From NCBI RefSeq assembly GCF_947654165.1, contig NZ_CANTKB010000014.1, forward strand, positions 30,800 through 94,799: a stretch of 64,000 bases of DNA. The letters are read 5' to 3'. Within the stretch, counting starts at the first letter, position 1, and every line of letters starts with the position of its first letter. The position numbers were made by a program, and so were the translations under genes. Below the pieces are notes generated by a model, which had not been told where the DNA came from, did not search any database, and worked only from the letters and a program-made list of their open reading frames with translations. Of the stretch, positions 1 to 8,448 are shown one piece after another. Source of the DNA: an uncultured Blautia sp. (GTDB lineage: Bacteria; Bacillota; Clostridia; Lachnospirales; Lachnospiraceae).

Positions 1-15
1 ATGGAGGGATAATAT

Positions 16-294
16 ATGCCAAAATATTATGAATATAAAGTGTGTGGCTACTATCTATATTATACCTCGCATTGTGTAATTGAAGCTATGCATGTGCACG
101 CAAGTGATAGAAAATTCACAGAAGCGGGATCTGCAAAGTTTTTTGTGAAAAAAGATGGTGAAACAACAATAGAAAATGAAGGACAATTGACGGAAAGAGA
201 AATCAGAATGATTCGTGAATTTATAAAAGATAACTACAAAGAAATGTATATGAAATGGGCACAGAAAAGTGATAACGGATTTTATGGTGAATAA
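16..294 (+). CDS. DUF4160-like small protein
   Basis: A 92-residue soluble protein. It has the pattern I associate with DUF4160: a short hydrophobic start, a central H-V-H-A motif (about residues 27-30), an A-K-F-F strand near residue 40, then a helix rich in charged residues ending in a K-W segment. A GGAGG ribosome site lies 9 bases before the ATG. Members often sit beside a DUF2442 protein in toxin-antitoxin-like or mobile contexts, but no intact DUF2442 partner follows here; a partner could lie upstream of the window. Family placement rests on pattern memory; the function is unknown. Confidence 0.6.
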   Translation: MPKYYEYKVCGYYLYYTSHCVIEAMHVHASDRKFTEAGSAKFFVKKDGETTIENEGQLTEREIRMIREFIKDNYKEMYMKWAQKSDNGFYGE

Positions 295-667
295 ATTTTG
301 AAGTAACGTAAAGATTGCGATGAAACCTTAGAAAAAGTAGAGTAATATTTGGGAATTAAATGTAGTTGTCAAGAAACCAAGGCGTAAGGGACTAACTGTG
401 AACTGGGCGAGTCCAAAAGTATATCTGCTACAAGAAATCATTCCTGCATTTGTGTTTGTTATTGTGACGTATTAGATTTGCTGCTGATGGAAGAAAATAA
501 AAAAATCACAAAATATTATCGGAAAGAAAGGTGAAAAAAATAATACTTTGCATTGTAGTAGCTCCATGCAGAGTCTGAGGAGACTGCATGGAGGAATCAC
601 AATAGGCTGATATCCTCAGGCTTTGCTTCTGTTTCGAGAAATCGTTGATATGAAAAGGAGCAAAGAA
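295..667. other. Gene-poor gap with a leader hairpin
   Basis: No convincing gene is present. One frame around 343-475 is open (it reads ...TVNWASPKVYLLQE...) but has no good start or ribosome site and may be a gene remnant. Towards the end lies the hairpin listed separately at 562-593, followed by the ribosome site of the MFS gene. The stretch is AT-rich like the following gene. Confidence 0.4.
562..593 (+). promoter_or_regulatory. Stem-loop in leader of MFS exporter gene
   Basis: CTCCATGCA (562-570) pairs with TGCATGGAG (585-593), and the interior AGTCT/AGACT can extend the stem. No U-run follows, so it is not a simple terminator. It lies 75 bases before the MFS start and could be an attenuation or mRNA-stability element for the exporter. 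The regulatory role is inference. Confidence 0.4.
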
Positions 668-1960
668 ATGAATAATATTAAGAAAATTGAATTATGTGAG
701 TTGAAAGATTTTTTGATTCTTTGGAGTACCCAGAGTGTATCTCAACTGGGTAGCAGTATCACGGCATTTGCACTAACTTTATGGTTGTATGAGAAGACGG
801 GTTCTTCATTAAGTACGGCAGCACTTACCATATGCTCTTATGCACCATATGTGTTAATGAATATATTTGCCGGAGCATTGACAGACAGATTTGATAAAAA
901 GAAGACAATGCTTGTTTGCGATGTGTTTGCAGTGTTTTGTACCATAGTAGTATGGATGTTGTTTCGTACAAACCGTTTGATGGTATGGCATTTATATGTC
1001 TTAAATGCGATTTCAGGATTAATGAATACAGTACAGCAACCGGCGTCAGAAGTTGCTATGACATTTATTGTTCCCGAAAAGTATTATCAGAAGACAAGCG
1101 GTCTTCGTTCTTTGTCAAGGTCGCTGATCTCTATATTAAATCCTCTGATTGCTACAGCATTGTATTCTTTTATAGGACTTAATGGTGTGATAGCAGTAGA
1201 TATCGGTAGCTTTATAGTCGCATTTGCAGCGTTGCAGTTTTTCATTCGTATTCCCAAAAGAAATAGTGAACGAAAAAAAAGTGTACTTGTCCTTGCTAAA
1301 GAGGGAATTGGATTTTTGAAAGACAATCCAATGATTATGATGCTGATATTATTTATGGCAGGTGTGAATCTGGTAGCTTCCGCTTTTGATGCAACATTAC
1401 CAGGATATGTGCTTCCAAATCCGAAAGGCGGTCAGTCTGTTCTTGGAATCGTTACTTCTTGTTCCGGTGTGGCTATGATTTTTGGCAGTCTGATTGTTTC
1501 GATTTTACCTAAGCCAAAGGATAGGGTTAAAGTTATTTATTTGACCATGTTGTTTTCGTTAGGGACTGAAAATTTTTTGTTGGCTTTTTTTAGAGAACCG
1601 ATATTATGGTGCGTTGGACAGATTATTGGATGGATTCTGGTACCTGTTATGAGTGCTAATTTGGATGTGACTCTTAGGAGTAGCATTCCGGTAGAATTGC
1701 AAGGGCGTGTTTATGCGTGTCGTAATACGCTTCAGTTTTTTACTATTCCCATTGGATTGTTTTTGGGTGGCTTTATGGTAGATTATATATGTGAGCCAAT
1801 TATGGCAGCATATGGTGATTTATCAGTTCTAAAAACACTTTTTGGTACGGGAAAAGGTTCAGGTGCGGCACTTATGATGTTTATACTTGGAATAAGTGGA
1901 AGTACCATTTGTATCATTGTAGGCAAAAGATTAAATAAGTATCAGTATAACGAAAAGTAA
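668..1960 (+). CDS. MFS drug/macrolide-efflux-like transporter
   Basis: A 430-residue membrane protein of the major facilitator superfamily with about 12 hydrophobic segments. The N-terminal Q-S-V-S-Q-L-G-S motif, the L-W-L-Y-E-K-T-G-S-S segment and the loop A-G-A-L-T-D-R-F-D-K-K-K between helices 2 and 3 match the MefA/enterobactin-exporter branch (MFS_3). The ATG at 668 is chosen because AAGGAG lies 8 bases before it; an in-frame TTG at 623 has no ribosome site. The gene is visibly more AT-rich than the housekeeping genes nearby, which suggests acquisition. It probably exports a drug or other small amphiphile by proton antiport; the substrate cannot be told from sequence. Confidence 0.8.
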   Translation: MNNIKKIELCELKDFLILWSTQSVSQLGSSITAFALTLWLYEKTGSSLSTAALTICSYAPYVLMNIFAGALTDRFDKKKTMLVCDVFAVFCTIVVWMLFRTNRLMVWHLYVLNAISGLMNTVQQPASEVAMTFIVPEKYYQKTSGLRSLSRSLISILNPLIATALYSFIGLNGVIAVDIGSFIVAFAALQFFIRIPKRNSERKKSVLVLAKEGIGFLKDNPMIMMLILFMAGVNLVASAFDATLPGYVLPNPKGGQSVLGIVTSCSGVAMIFGSLIVSILPKPKDRVKVIYLTMLFSLGTENFLLAFFREPILWCVGQIIGWILVPVMSANLDVTLRSSIPVELQGRVYACRNTLQFFTIPIGLFLGGFMVDYICEPIMAAYGDLSVLKTLFGTGKGSGAALMMFILGISGSTICIIVGKRLNKYQYNEK

Positions 1961-2052
1961 CTATATTTTTATGCTGCTGCCGATGTACTCTGCAAAGTGG
2001 CATGCCCTGTTATGGAAAAGGCGATTTCAAGGATAAGAAAGAGGAATAAAAC

Positions 2053-2088
2053 AAACCACCGTCTGGAATTATTCATACGGTGGTTTTT
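2053..2088. terminator. Intrinsic terminator between convergent genes
   Basis: A 10-bp stem, AAACCACCGT pairing with ACGGTGGTTT, with a 14-base loop is followed by a T-run. It can end the MFS transcript, and the A-rich left side allows it to act on the converging ABC transcript too. Confidence 0.8.
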
Positions 2089-2102
2089 GCCGGATTTATC
2101 AC

Positions 2103-2903
2103 TTAAATATGTAAATCTTTTTTATCAAATATCATAATTCCCGTGAGATAAAGTCCAACCCCTCCGATTCCCAAAGCAACAGCTCCGATGATTGCACTGC
2201 TATCATTTGATATGATTCCGTTGGCGTCAAACAAAGTAAAGAAAGTAAAGTATTTTGCCGTTTCCGCCTTTTTCCCTGCATTTGCAAGCATTTGGAGCAC
2301 ATACATAAGTGCTGGAATACCGGCTCCGAAAGCAATGCTGTATTTCGTATCTGAAAAAATGCAGGATGCCAGAAAACAGATTCCGCCGATAAATAAGTGC
2401 AGACATAACAGGGAGGCGTTTAGTTTCAGAAGTTCCGAAAGTACAAGTTCACTGGGGAAGTTTGCCTCTGCAATTACAATCTCCAGTCCAGTTGTATATA
2501 GAACAAGCAGCAGGATTCCGCTGATAAGAACGAAGGCCTGTGTTGCTGCAATAGTCCTGCGTTTTACAGGTGCTGCCAGCAAGGCGGTCATTGCACCCTT
2601 ATCTACATATTTGGCAATCAGACCGTTTCCTCGTAAAATACAAAATACCATAGGAAAAACTAACAAGATAAATCCGTAAAGGTAGGAAATCATAAAGCCA
2701 ATCAGGCTTGTAGCTCCTGCGGTCATTCCCACTGACGCCATGATTTCAGGCATTACCTCATAAAAACTATCCAGTGTTTTCATCATTTCAGGGTCATACA
2801 TAGTGATGATAATGGAAACATACATGGTGATGACAGCGGCAAAAATGAGGAGTATTTTCAGGCTGCCCTTCATTTCCCGTTTATACAGAGCGGTATTAAG
2901 CAT
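2103..2903 (-). CDS. ABC-2 type transporter permease
   Basis: A 266-residue integral membrane protein with six predicted hydrophobic segments, starting with M-L-N-T-A-L-Y-K-R-E-M-K-G and a long first helix, as in ABC-2 type permeases that partner a CcmA-like ATPase. The ATG at 2903 is preceded by GGAGGTG and overlaps the end of the ATPase gene by 8 bases, so the two are translationally coupled. It should form a homodimeric channel exporting a drug, peptide or lipid-like molecule. The substrate is unknown; a bacteriocin-immunity or drug-export role is typical of such two-gene units. Confidence 0.8.
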   Translation of the reverse strand: MLNTALYKREMKGSLKILLIFAAVITMYVSIIITMYDPEMMKTLDSFYEVMPEIMASVGMTAGATSLIGFMISYLYGFILLVFPMVFCILRGNGLIAKYVDKGAMTALLAAPVKRRTIAATQAFVLISGILLLVLYTTGLEIVIAEANFPSELVLSELLKLNASLLCLHLFIGGICFLASCIFSDTKYSIAFGAGIPALMYVLQMLANAGKKAETAKYFTFFTLFDANGIISNDSSAIIGAVALGIGGVGLYLTGIMIFDKKDLHI

Positions 2904-3714
2904 TCTTTTCACCTCCGTAATAATCCATAAAAATAGTTTCAAGACTTTGCTTTGCGGCTACTGTAACCGTAGAACCATGGCAGTTTCCGTTAAAGTCTTT
3001 TGCAAAGTTTTCTGCCTGTTCCGGTGAGTCTAAACGGACTGTATAGGTGTGCATGTGGCGTTTTCTCAAGGTTTCAACGGAATCAACTGCACAGAGTTTT
3101 CCATTTCGGATCATTCCGATACGGTCGCAGGTACGTTCTACCTCATCAAACATATGGCTTGACAGAAGAATGGTTTTCCCTTTCTTTTTTTCTTCCGTAA
3201 TCAATTCCACAAAACAGGTCTGCATCAGTGGGTCAAGCCCGCTTGTAGGTTCATCCAAAATCAAGATATCCGGGTCATGCATAAAGGCGGCAACAATACC
3301 CAGTTTTTGTTTCGTTCCCTTACTCATTTTTTTGATTTTGGATTTGGGGTCTAATTCAAAGCGGTCAAGCATTTCCTGTATGCGGTTTCCCTTGCCTATA
3401 TTCCGGTATTCTGACAGGAATTTCAGAAATCCGGTTCCCGTCATATCATCAAAAAAACTGATTTCTCCGGGGATATACCCCAGTTTTTTTTGAATAGTCT
3501 CCCGGTTTTTCCAGCAGTCCTGCCCGTCAATCTGACAGCGTCCAGTTTTAGGTTTGATAAATCCCATCAGATGACGGATGGTGGTTGTTTTTCCAGCTCC
3601 GTTTGGACCCAAAAATCCAAATACCTCACCCTTTTCCACCTGAATAGAGATATCGAAAATTCCTTTGCCCAAACCGTAATCTCTGGTTAAGTTCTGGATA
3701 TGTATTTCACTCAT
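2896..3714 (-). CDS. ABC exporter ATP-binding protein (CcmA-like)
   Basis: A 272-residue ATPase. Visible motifs are Walker A G-P-N-G-A-G-K-T-T (about residues 36-44), a signature written M-S-K-G-T-K-Q-K instead of LSGGQ, Walker B I-L-I-L-D-E-P-T-S-G-L-D-P, and the switch histidine in L-L-S-S-H. The degenerate signature is usual for the drug-export subfamily (BcrA/CcmA type). The ATG at 3714 has AAGGAGG 6 bases upstream. It pairs with the downstream overlapping permease. Confidence 0.88.
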   Translation of the reverse strand: MSEIHIQNLTRDYGLGKGIFDISIQVEKGEVFGFLGPNGAGKTTTIRHLMGFIKPKTGRCQIDGQDCWKNRETIQKKLGYIPGEISFFDDMTGTGFLKFLSEYRNIGKGNRIQEMLDRFELDPKSKIKKMSKGTKQKLGIVAAFMHDPDILILDEPTSGLDPLMQTCFVELITEEKKKGKTILLSSHMFDEVERTCDRIGMIRNGKLCAVDSVETLRKRHMHTYTVRLDSPEQAENFAKDFNGNCHGSTVTVAAKQSLETIFMDYYGGEKNA

Positions 3715-3754
3715 TGAAACTCCTCCTTTGCCTGAACTGAATTGCTTTTTTATC

Positions 3755-3782
3755 ATTATACTGGATTGACTTAAATTTACAA
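3755..3782 (-). promoter_or_regulatory. Promoter of the ABC exporter operon
   Basis: On the minus strand, TTGTAA at 3782-3777 and TATAAT at 3760-3755 are separated by 16 bases, with the ATPase start 41 bases beyond the -10. This is a sigma-A type promoter. Confidence 0.65.
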
Positions 3783-3887
3783 GAAAAATAGATTCCTTTT
3801 CATTAGTACATCCGTATTTCCGTTTTTGCAATGTGATTTTGAGATTCTGAATCAGTATAGTAAGACAAGCATCGTTATGATATACTT

Positions 3888-4193
3888 ATAGGAAAGTAGG
3901 TGGAAATTGTAAAATGACATATAGCAGCCTACAAAGAAAGAGCAGCAATAGGCCGAAACCATCGATACAAAGATTTCAGCCTACAAAATAACAAGCCCAA
4001 TAGGCCAAAAGTAGAACCATTAATAAATCCACCTACTAAAAAGTGTTAAAAAGTAAGTTGGATTTTGAGAATTGTTAATCTTGGCCTATCACCACATTTA
4101 AAATATAGGCCGTGAAGGAGATATTTACCTGCACAGCCTATTTGAACTGTGAAAAGGTAGGCTATAATCTATGAATAGGTGTAAGAAACCTAC
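3888..4193. repeat. Phased TAGG/CCTA array A (52-bp period)
   Basis: TAGG begins at 3897, 3949, 4001, (TAAG at 4054), 4106 and 4158. CCTA begins at 3928, 3980, 4032, 4085, 4137 and 4189. The start-to-start distances are 31 then 21 throughout, giving units of 52 bp, one of them 53. The DNA between the tetramers has diverged. Most sites extend to TAGGCC, TAGGCT or TAGGTGG and their complements. The array starts with ATAGGAAAGT and ends 24 bases before the ATG of the next gene. It shares its layout, start and end with the array at 47092-47349. Protein-binding sites on one face of the helix are the simplest reading; the function is unknown. Confidence 0.85.
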
Positions 4194-4216
4194 TATAACC
4201 AAGAAATGAGATGTGA

Positions 4217-5137
4217 ATGAAATTTATGAAACAATTAAAAAAAGCAACTGCATATTACCACCTTCCCGGTCTGTTTGAGTTTTATGAACTGTACAGGGAA
4301 TTTCTGCCCTTATTCCGTGAGCACAGAGAGTATTTTTATGATTGGTGTGAGCTTGGCTCTGTCTATGGTGCTCCGGCAGATTGTATTTGGGGCGGAGGCC
4401 GCATGGGAGACGGAAATCATGACCCGGAAGAGGTTCTGGCATTGATGCAGGAATACGGGATTTCATCCCGGCTGACCTTTAGCAATTCTCTGCTTGAGGA
4501 GCGACACCTTTTAGATCGGAAATGCAATAGGCTCTGTACCGTGTTTGAGATAAAGAATCAAACACGAAATGGCGTGATTATTCACTCAGAGCTGCTTTTG
4601 GATTATCTGAAAAGGGAGTACCCAGGTCTTTATTTTGTCTCCTCCACCACAAAGGTGCTGACAGATTTTCCGCAGCTTGTGAAGGAAATAAACCGTGATG
4701 ATTTTCTTTATGTAGTGCCGGATTTTCGTTTGAATAAATCTTTCGAGAAATTACATACGCTGTCAGAACCACAGAAAGATAAAATGGAATTTTTATGCAA
4801 CGAGTGCTGCTGGTTTGGCTGTAAAGACAGAAAAGAATGTTACAAAACAGTGAGCCGCAAGAATCTTGGAGAAAACTGTCCGGACCATCCATGTGCCGCT
4901 CCGGATGCAGCAGAGGGCTATCGGTTTTCAAAAGCAATGGAGAATCCGGGCTTTATCAGTATAAAAGATATAAAAAATACTTATCTGCCAATGGGATTTT
5001 CTAATTTTAAGATTGAAGGCAGGGGACTTGGAAGTGCCCTGATTCTGGAATTTTTGCTTTATTATATGACAAAACCGGAGTGCCAGCTGCATGTCAGAGA
5101 AAAAATATATCTGGATAATACGTTAGATTTGTTTTAA
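4217..5137 (+). CDS. Conserved protein with cysteine cluster, U32-like?
   Basis: A 306-residue soluble protein. It contains a G-A-P-A-D-C-I-W-G-G-G-R-M segment (about residues 50-64), an L-T-F-S-N-S-L-L-E-E-R-H segment, a V-S-S-T-T-K strand end and a cysteine cluster C-N-E-C-C-W-F-G-C-K-D-R-K-E-C (about 195-209), followed by C-P-D-H-P-C. Strand-helix alternation and the late cysteine group recall TIM-barrel peptidase-U32-like or radical-SAM-adjacent proteins seen in Clostridia, but there is no CxxxCxxC SAM motif and no U32 signature I can point to. The cysteines suggest metal or Fe-S binding. The ATG at 4217 has only a weak ribosome site; another ATG lies at 4226. It lies directly behind phased array A. 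Confidence 0.6.
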   Translation: MKFMKQLKKATAYYHLPGLFEFYELYREFLPLFREHREYFYDWCELGSVYGAPADCIWGGGRMGDGNHDPEEVLALMQEYGISSRLTFSNSLLEERHLLDRKCNRLCTVFEIKNQTRNGVIIHSELLLDYLKREYPGLYFVSSTTKVLTDFPQLVKEINRDDFLYVVPDFRLNKSFEKLHTLSEPQKDKMEFLCNECCWFGCKDRKECYKTVSRKNLGENCPDHPCAAPDAAEGYRFSKAMENPGFISIKDIKNTYLPMGFSNFKIEGRGLGSALILEFLLYYMTKPECQLHVREKIYLDNTLDLF

Positions 5138-5252
5138 ATTCCATCTGCAACTGGCAGTTGACACATTTCTAACTGTGGATGGTGGCTGGCAACCATAAAA
5201 TCTGCTATGTTGAAGATGTCAAAACAAAAAAAATATGCAAGGAGGAGCCAGC

Positions 5253-6263
5253 ATGATATTAGCAGATAAAATAACAAATTTACGAAAGAAAAACGGATGG
5301 TCACAGGAAGAGCTTGCGAATCGGCTGGGAGTGTCCCGCCAGGCGGTTTCTAAATGGGAAAGTGCGGGGTCTATCCCGGATTTAGACAAGATTATCAAGA
5401 TGAGCGATCTTTTTTCTGTGAGCACGGATTACCTTTTAAAAGATTCGCTAGAAAACGAAGAAGAAATAACAGCAATACCGGAAAGAAACGGATCAGGTTT
5501 TTATGTGGAGGAAGAGAATCTCAGGCCGATTTCCCTGGAAGATGCGAATTGCTATCTTGGGATAGTGAGAAATGCTGCGTCAAAGATTGCGTTTGGTGTG
5601 CTGCTTTGTATTTTGTCTCCTGTTCTCTTGATATGGATGGGAGGTTTGTCTGATAAAGAAGGTGGATATGTCATTGCAGAAGGGGCCGCAGTAGGGGTAG
5701 GGATGACCGCACTTTTGCTTTTTGTTGCAGCAGCGGTGGCACTTTTCCTCATTTATGGAAGAAGGCTGGAACAGTATGCATTCCTTGAAAAAGAACCGAT
5801 AGAACTGGCATATGGAGTCAAGGGGATGGTTGAAAATGAAAAACAAAAATATGAGGGCATTCACAGCCGCAGGCTTGTTCTTGGTGTGCTTCTCTGCATT
5901 TTAAGTGCAGTTCCCATCATGGTACTGGCAGTGGCTGATGAGGATGGAATGCTGGCAATACTTGGGGTTGATCTTTGTCTTATTCTTGCATCAATTGGTG
6001 TGTTTCTGATCGTACTGACCTGTATGTTATACGGAAGTTTTCAGAAACTCTTAGAAGAAGGGGATTACACAAGACGTAAGAAAATTGAGAACAAGCGTAA
6101 TGATATCATAGATACGATTTACTGGTGTACGGTAACTGCGGTTTACCTCGGCTGGAGTTTTGCGACAATGGAGTGGCACAGAACCTGGATCGTATGGCCA
6201 GTGGCAGGAGTATTTTATGGTGCGGTGCTTGGAATCAGCTCCATATTACGCCAGAGCAGATAG
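5253..6263 (+). CDS. HTH (XRE) membrane-anchored regulator-like protein
   Basis: A 336-residue protein. Residues 1-65 form an XRE-type helix-turn-helix (S-Q-E-E-L-A-N-R-L-G-V-S-R-Q-A-V-S-K-W-E, then D-Y-L-L-K). The rest holds about six hydrophobic segments in pairs around residues 110, 145, 215, 250, 285 and 310, with charged loops between. This HTH-plus-membrane layout is common in Lachnospiraceae; the role is presumed to be transcriptional control in response to the membrane or an unknown signal. The ATG at 5253 has AAGGAGG 7 bases upstream; an in-frame ATG at 5235 lies before that site and was not chosen. It stands alone between array A's gene and the yqhY operon. Confidence 0.75.
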   Translation: MILADKITNLRKKNGWSQEELANRLGVSRQAVSKWESAGSIPDLDKIIKMSDLFSVSTDYLLKDSLENEEEITAIPERNGSGFYVEEENLRPISLEDANCYLGIVRNAASKIAFGVLLCILSPVLLIWMGGLSDKEGGYVIAEGAAVGVGMTALLLFVAAAVALFLIYGRRLEQYAFLEKEPIELAYGVKGMVENEKQKYEGIHSRRLVLGVLLCILSAVPIMVLAVADEDGMLAILGVDLCLILASIGVFLIVLTCMLYGSFQKLLEEGDYTRRKKIENKRNDIIDTIYWCTVTAVYLGWSFATMEWHRTWIVWPVAGVFYGAVLGISSILRQSR

Positions 6264-6300
6264 AAAAAACAAAAAACAGCTTTTATTTTCAGCCACTATT

Positions 6301-6309
6301 TGGTATAAT
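6301..6309 (+). promoter_or_regulatory. Extended -10 promoter before yqhY
   Basis: TGGTATAAT (extended -10) lies 38 bases before the yqhY start. The region 17 bases further upstream has only a weak -35-like TTTTAT. It is probably the start of the housekeeping operon. Confidence 0.5.
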
Positions 6310-6346
6310 AAAACACAGGATATTTCCTATAGGAGGTTGAAAAATT

Positions 6347-6727
6347 ATGGCGGAAGACAGAAATACGTATAAAATACATGACAATGGTTCTCTTGGGGAA
6401 GTACAGATTGCAGACGAAGTGGTTGCAATTATCGCAGGACTGGCAGCTACAGAAGTAGAAGGTGTGGGTTCTATGGCCGGAAATATTACCAACGAATTAG
6501 TTGGTAAACTGGGTATGAAGAATCTTTCCAAGGGTGTAAAGGTAGATGTCCTGGAGGATGTAGTCTGTGTGGATCTGGCACTGAATATTGAATATGGTTT
6601 TAATATTCTGGAAACCAGCAAGAGAGTACAGGAAAGAGTGAAGGCAGCCATTGAGAATATGACAGGTCTTACTGTTTCTGATGTAAATGTACGCATTGCC
6701 AGCGTAGAGATTGATAAAGTTCATTGA
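6347..6727 (+). CDS. yqhY: Asp23/Gls24 family protein YqhY
   Basis: A 126-residue Asp23/Gls24 (DUF322) protein with the family core: G-E-V-Q-I-A-D-E-V-V-A near residues 16-26, A-A-T-E-V-E-G-V near 33-40, and a conserved strand V-D-L-A-L-N-I-E-Y-G. In Bacillus the equivalent YqhY sits upstream of nusB and has been linked to control of lipid (acetyl-CoA carboxylase) metabolism; its molecular activity is unresolved. Here it is likewise first before nusB, but separated from it by a clear terminator. The start has a good AGGAGG ribosome site. Confidence 0.85.
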   Translation: MAEDRNTYKIHDNGSLGEVQIADEVVAIIAGLAATEVEGVGSMAGNITNELVGKLGMKNLSKGVKVDVLEDVVCVDLALNIEYGFNILETSKRVQERVKAAIENMTGLTVSDVNVRIASVEIDKVH

Positions 6728-6754
6728 CAAGTAAACATTCTAAAAGAGCAAGGT

Positions 6755-6790
6755 GATAAGGTGTCTTTTTTAGAGGCACCTTATCTTTTT
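6755..6790 (+). terminator. Terminator/attenuator between yqhY and nusB
   Basis: GATAAGGTG (6755-6763) pairs perfectly with CACCTTATC (6777-6785), and a T-run follows. It sits inside what is otherwise a tightly packed operon, so it probably lowers read-through from the strongly expressed yqhY into nusB. Confidence 0.75.
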
Positions 6791-6817
6791 AAGAAAATCA
6801 TACCGACGGAGGAAATT

Positions 6818-7225
6818 ATGGGTAGAAGAGAGATGAGAGAACACATTTTTAAACTCCTTTTTGTGAGTGAGTTTAATGAGGCTGGAGATATGCCTCAGCA
6901 GATGCAGCTTTATTTTGACAGCCTTGAGGATTTGACACCATTAGAGCAGACTTATATGGAGAATAAGTTTGCCAGTGTGAAGGAACATCTGGAAGAGATT
7001 GATAACATTCTGAATGAAAATTCCACAGGATGGAAGACAAAGAGAATGAGCAAGGTGGACTTAAATATTCTCCGTCTTGCGGTATATGAAATGAAGTATG
7101 ACGAGGATGTTCCTACAAAGGTAGCTATCAATGAAGCTGTTGAGATCAGCAAGAATTTCGGCGGTGAGGATTCGGCATCCTTCATTAACGGAATCTTAGG
7201 TAAAATTTCCAGAGAAAGCTTATGA
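6818..7225 (+). CDS. nusB: Transcription antitermination factor NusB
   Basis: A 135-residue all-helical protein. G-R-R-E-M-R-E-H at the start, F-I-N-G-I-L-G-K-I near the end and the middle I-L-R-L-A-V-Y-E-M motif are NusB hallmarks. NusB with NusE (S10) binds boxA RNA and supports rRNA antitermination. The ATG at 6818 follows a GGAGG site; an in-frame GTG at 6761 falls inside the preceding terminator stem and is rejected. Its stop overlaps the xseA start (ATGA). Confidence 0.93.
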   Translation: MGRREMREHIFKLLFVSEFNEAGDMPQQMQLYFDSLEDLTPLEQTYMENKFASVKEHLEEIDNILNENSTGWKTKRMSKVDLNILRLAVYEMKYDEDVPTKVAINEAVEISKNFGGEDSASFINGILGKISRESL

Positions 7226-8448
7226 ACAGTATCTATTCTGTAGGTCAGGTCAACACCTATATTAAAAATATGTTTAATCAGGATTTTATGCTGAATAAGA
7301 TCTATATCAAAGGAGAAGTGTCGAACTGTAAATACCACACCTCCGGTCACATCTATTTTTCGTTAAAAGATGAGACAGGAACCTTGTCCTGTGTTATGTT
7401 TGCCGGACAGAGAAAAGGTCTCGGATTTCAGATGAAAAACGGGGATAAGGTAGTGGCAGGCGGCAGCGTCAGTGTGTATGAGCGGGATGGCAAATATCAG
7501 CTCTATGCCAGGGAGATTACCCTGGAAGGTGCAGGGCTTCTCTATGAACGTTATCTGGCGTTAAAAGAAGAACTGGAAGAAATGGGAATGTTTTCGACGG
7601 AGTATAAACAGCCCATTCCGGCCTATGTTAAAAAACTGGGGATTGTCACAGCACCTACCGGAGCAGCTATCCAGGATATCCGGAACATTGCGGGACGGAG
7701 GAATCCGTATGCGCAGCTTGTTCTCTACCCGGCACTGGTGCAGGGAGAAGGTGCAAAAGAAAGCATTGTAAAAGGAATCGAGACTCTGGATGCCGCAGGC
7801 ATGGATGTGATCATTGTGGGAAGAGGCGGCGGTTCCATAGAAGATTTATGGGCTTTTAATGAAGAGGAAGTGGCAAGGGCTATTTTTAATTGCCGCACTC
7901 CGGTGATTTCAGCGGTAGGTCATGAGACAGATACCACGATCGCAGATTTTGTCGCAGATCTTCGGGCACCGACACCTTCGGCAGCAGCAGAACTGGCGGT
8001 GGCAGATATTCGGCAGATTCTGGAGACATTCCGGGCGTATCGGCAGAAGTTGGGGCACAGCATGGAAAACCAGATTTATTTTCTGCGTCAGAGAATGAGA
8101 CAGTATGAGATGAAACTGGAATATGCCAGCCCTGCTTATCAGATACAGGAGAAGCGGACGCACCTGCTGGATGCGGAAGAAAGGCTTCACAGTGCCATGG
8201 AAAACCAGATTTTCAGGGCAAGACAGAATCTGAATATCTATATCGAACGGTTAAAAGGATTATCTCCTTTAGATAAGCTGAACCAGGGCTTTTCTTATGT
8301 AGAAGATAAAAATAATCGCAGTGTCACACAGATTAGCCAGGTGAAGCCGGGAGATGTGTTAAAGATTCAGGTAACGGACGGAAAGATCACAGCAGAGGTT
8401 ACAGAAACCATGGCACAGGAAAGGAGCAATGCTCATGACAGCAGATAA
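7222..8448 (+). CDS. xseA: Exodeoxyribonuclease VII large subunit
   Basis: A 408-residue protein. The N-terminal OB fold (about residues 1-100, with G-H-I-Y-F-S-L-K-D) is followed by the catalytic domain with G-I-V-T-A-P-T-G-A-A-I-Q-D-I, V-G-R-G-G-G-S-I-E-D-L-W-A-F-N and S-A-V-G-H-E-T-D-T-T-I-A-D-F-V-A-D, then a coiled-coil region. With XseB it degrades single-stranded DNA to oligonucleotides. The start overlaps the nusB stop by 4 bases. Slightly shorter than E. coli XseA (about 450) but complete. Confidence 0.96.
   Translation: MNSIYSVGQVNTYIKNMFNQDFMLNKIYIKGEVSNCKYHTSGHIYFSLKDETGTLSCVMFAGQRKGLGFQMKNGDKVVAGGSVSVYERDGKYQLYAREITLEGAGLLYERYLALKEELEEMGMFSTEYKQPIPAYVKKLGIVTAPTGAAIQDIRNIAGRRNPYAQLVLYPALVQGEGAKESIVKGIETLDAAGMDVIIVGRGGGSIEDLWAFNEEEVARAIFNCRTPVISAVGHETDTTIADFVADLRAPTPSAAAELAVADIRQILETFRAYRQKLGHSMENQIYFLRQRMRQYEMKLEYASPAYQIQEKRTHLLDAEERLHSAMENQIFRARQNLNIYIERLKGLSPLDKLNQGFSYVEDKNNRSVTQISQVKPGDVLKIQVTDGKITAEVTETMAQERSNAHDSR

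Noticed and set aside
343..475. DUF2442 partner gene of the DUF4160-like protein
   Set aside because: The open stretch has no start or ribosome site and does not show the DUF2442 pattern clearly enough.
3888..4193. CRISPR array
   Set aside because: Period is regular (52 bp) but there is no identical repeat of 23 bases or more, only 4-7 base motifs in alternating orientation, and no cas genes lie nearby.
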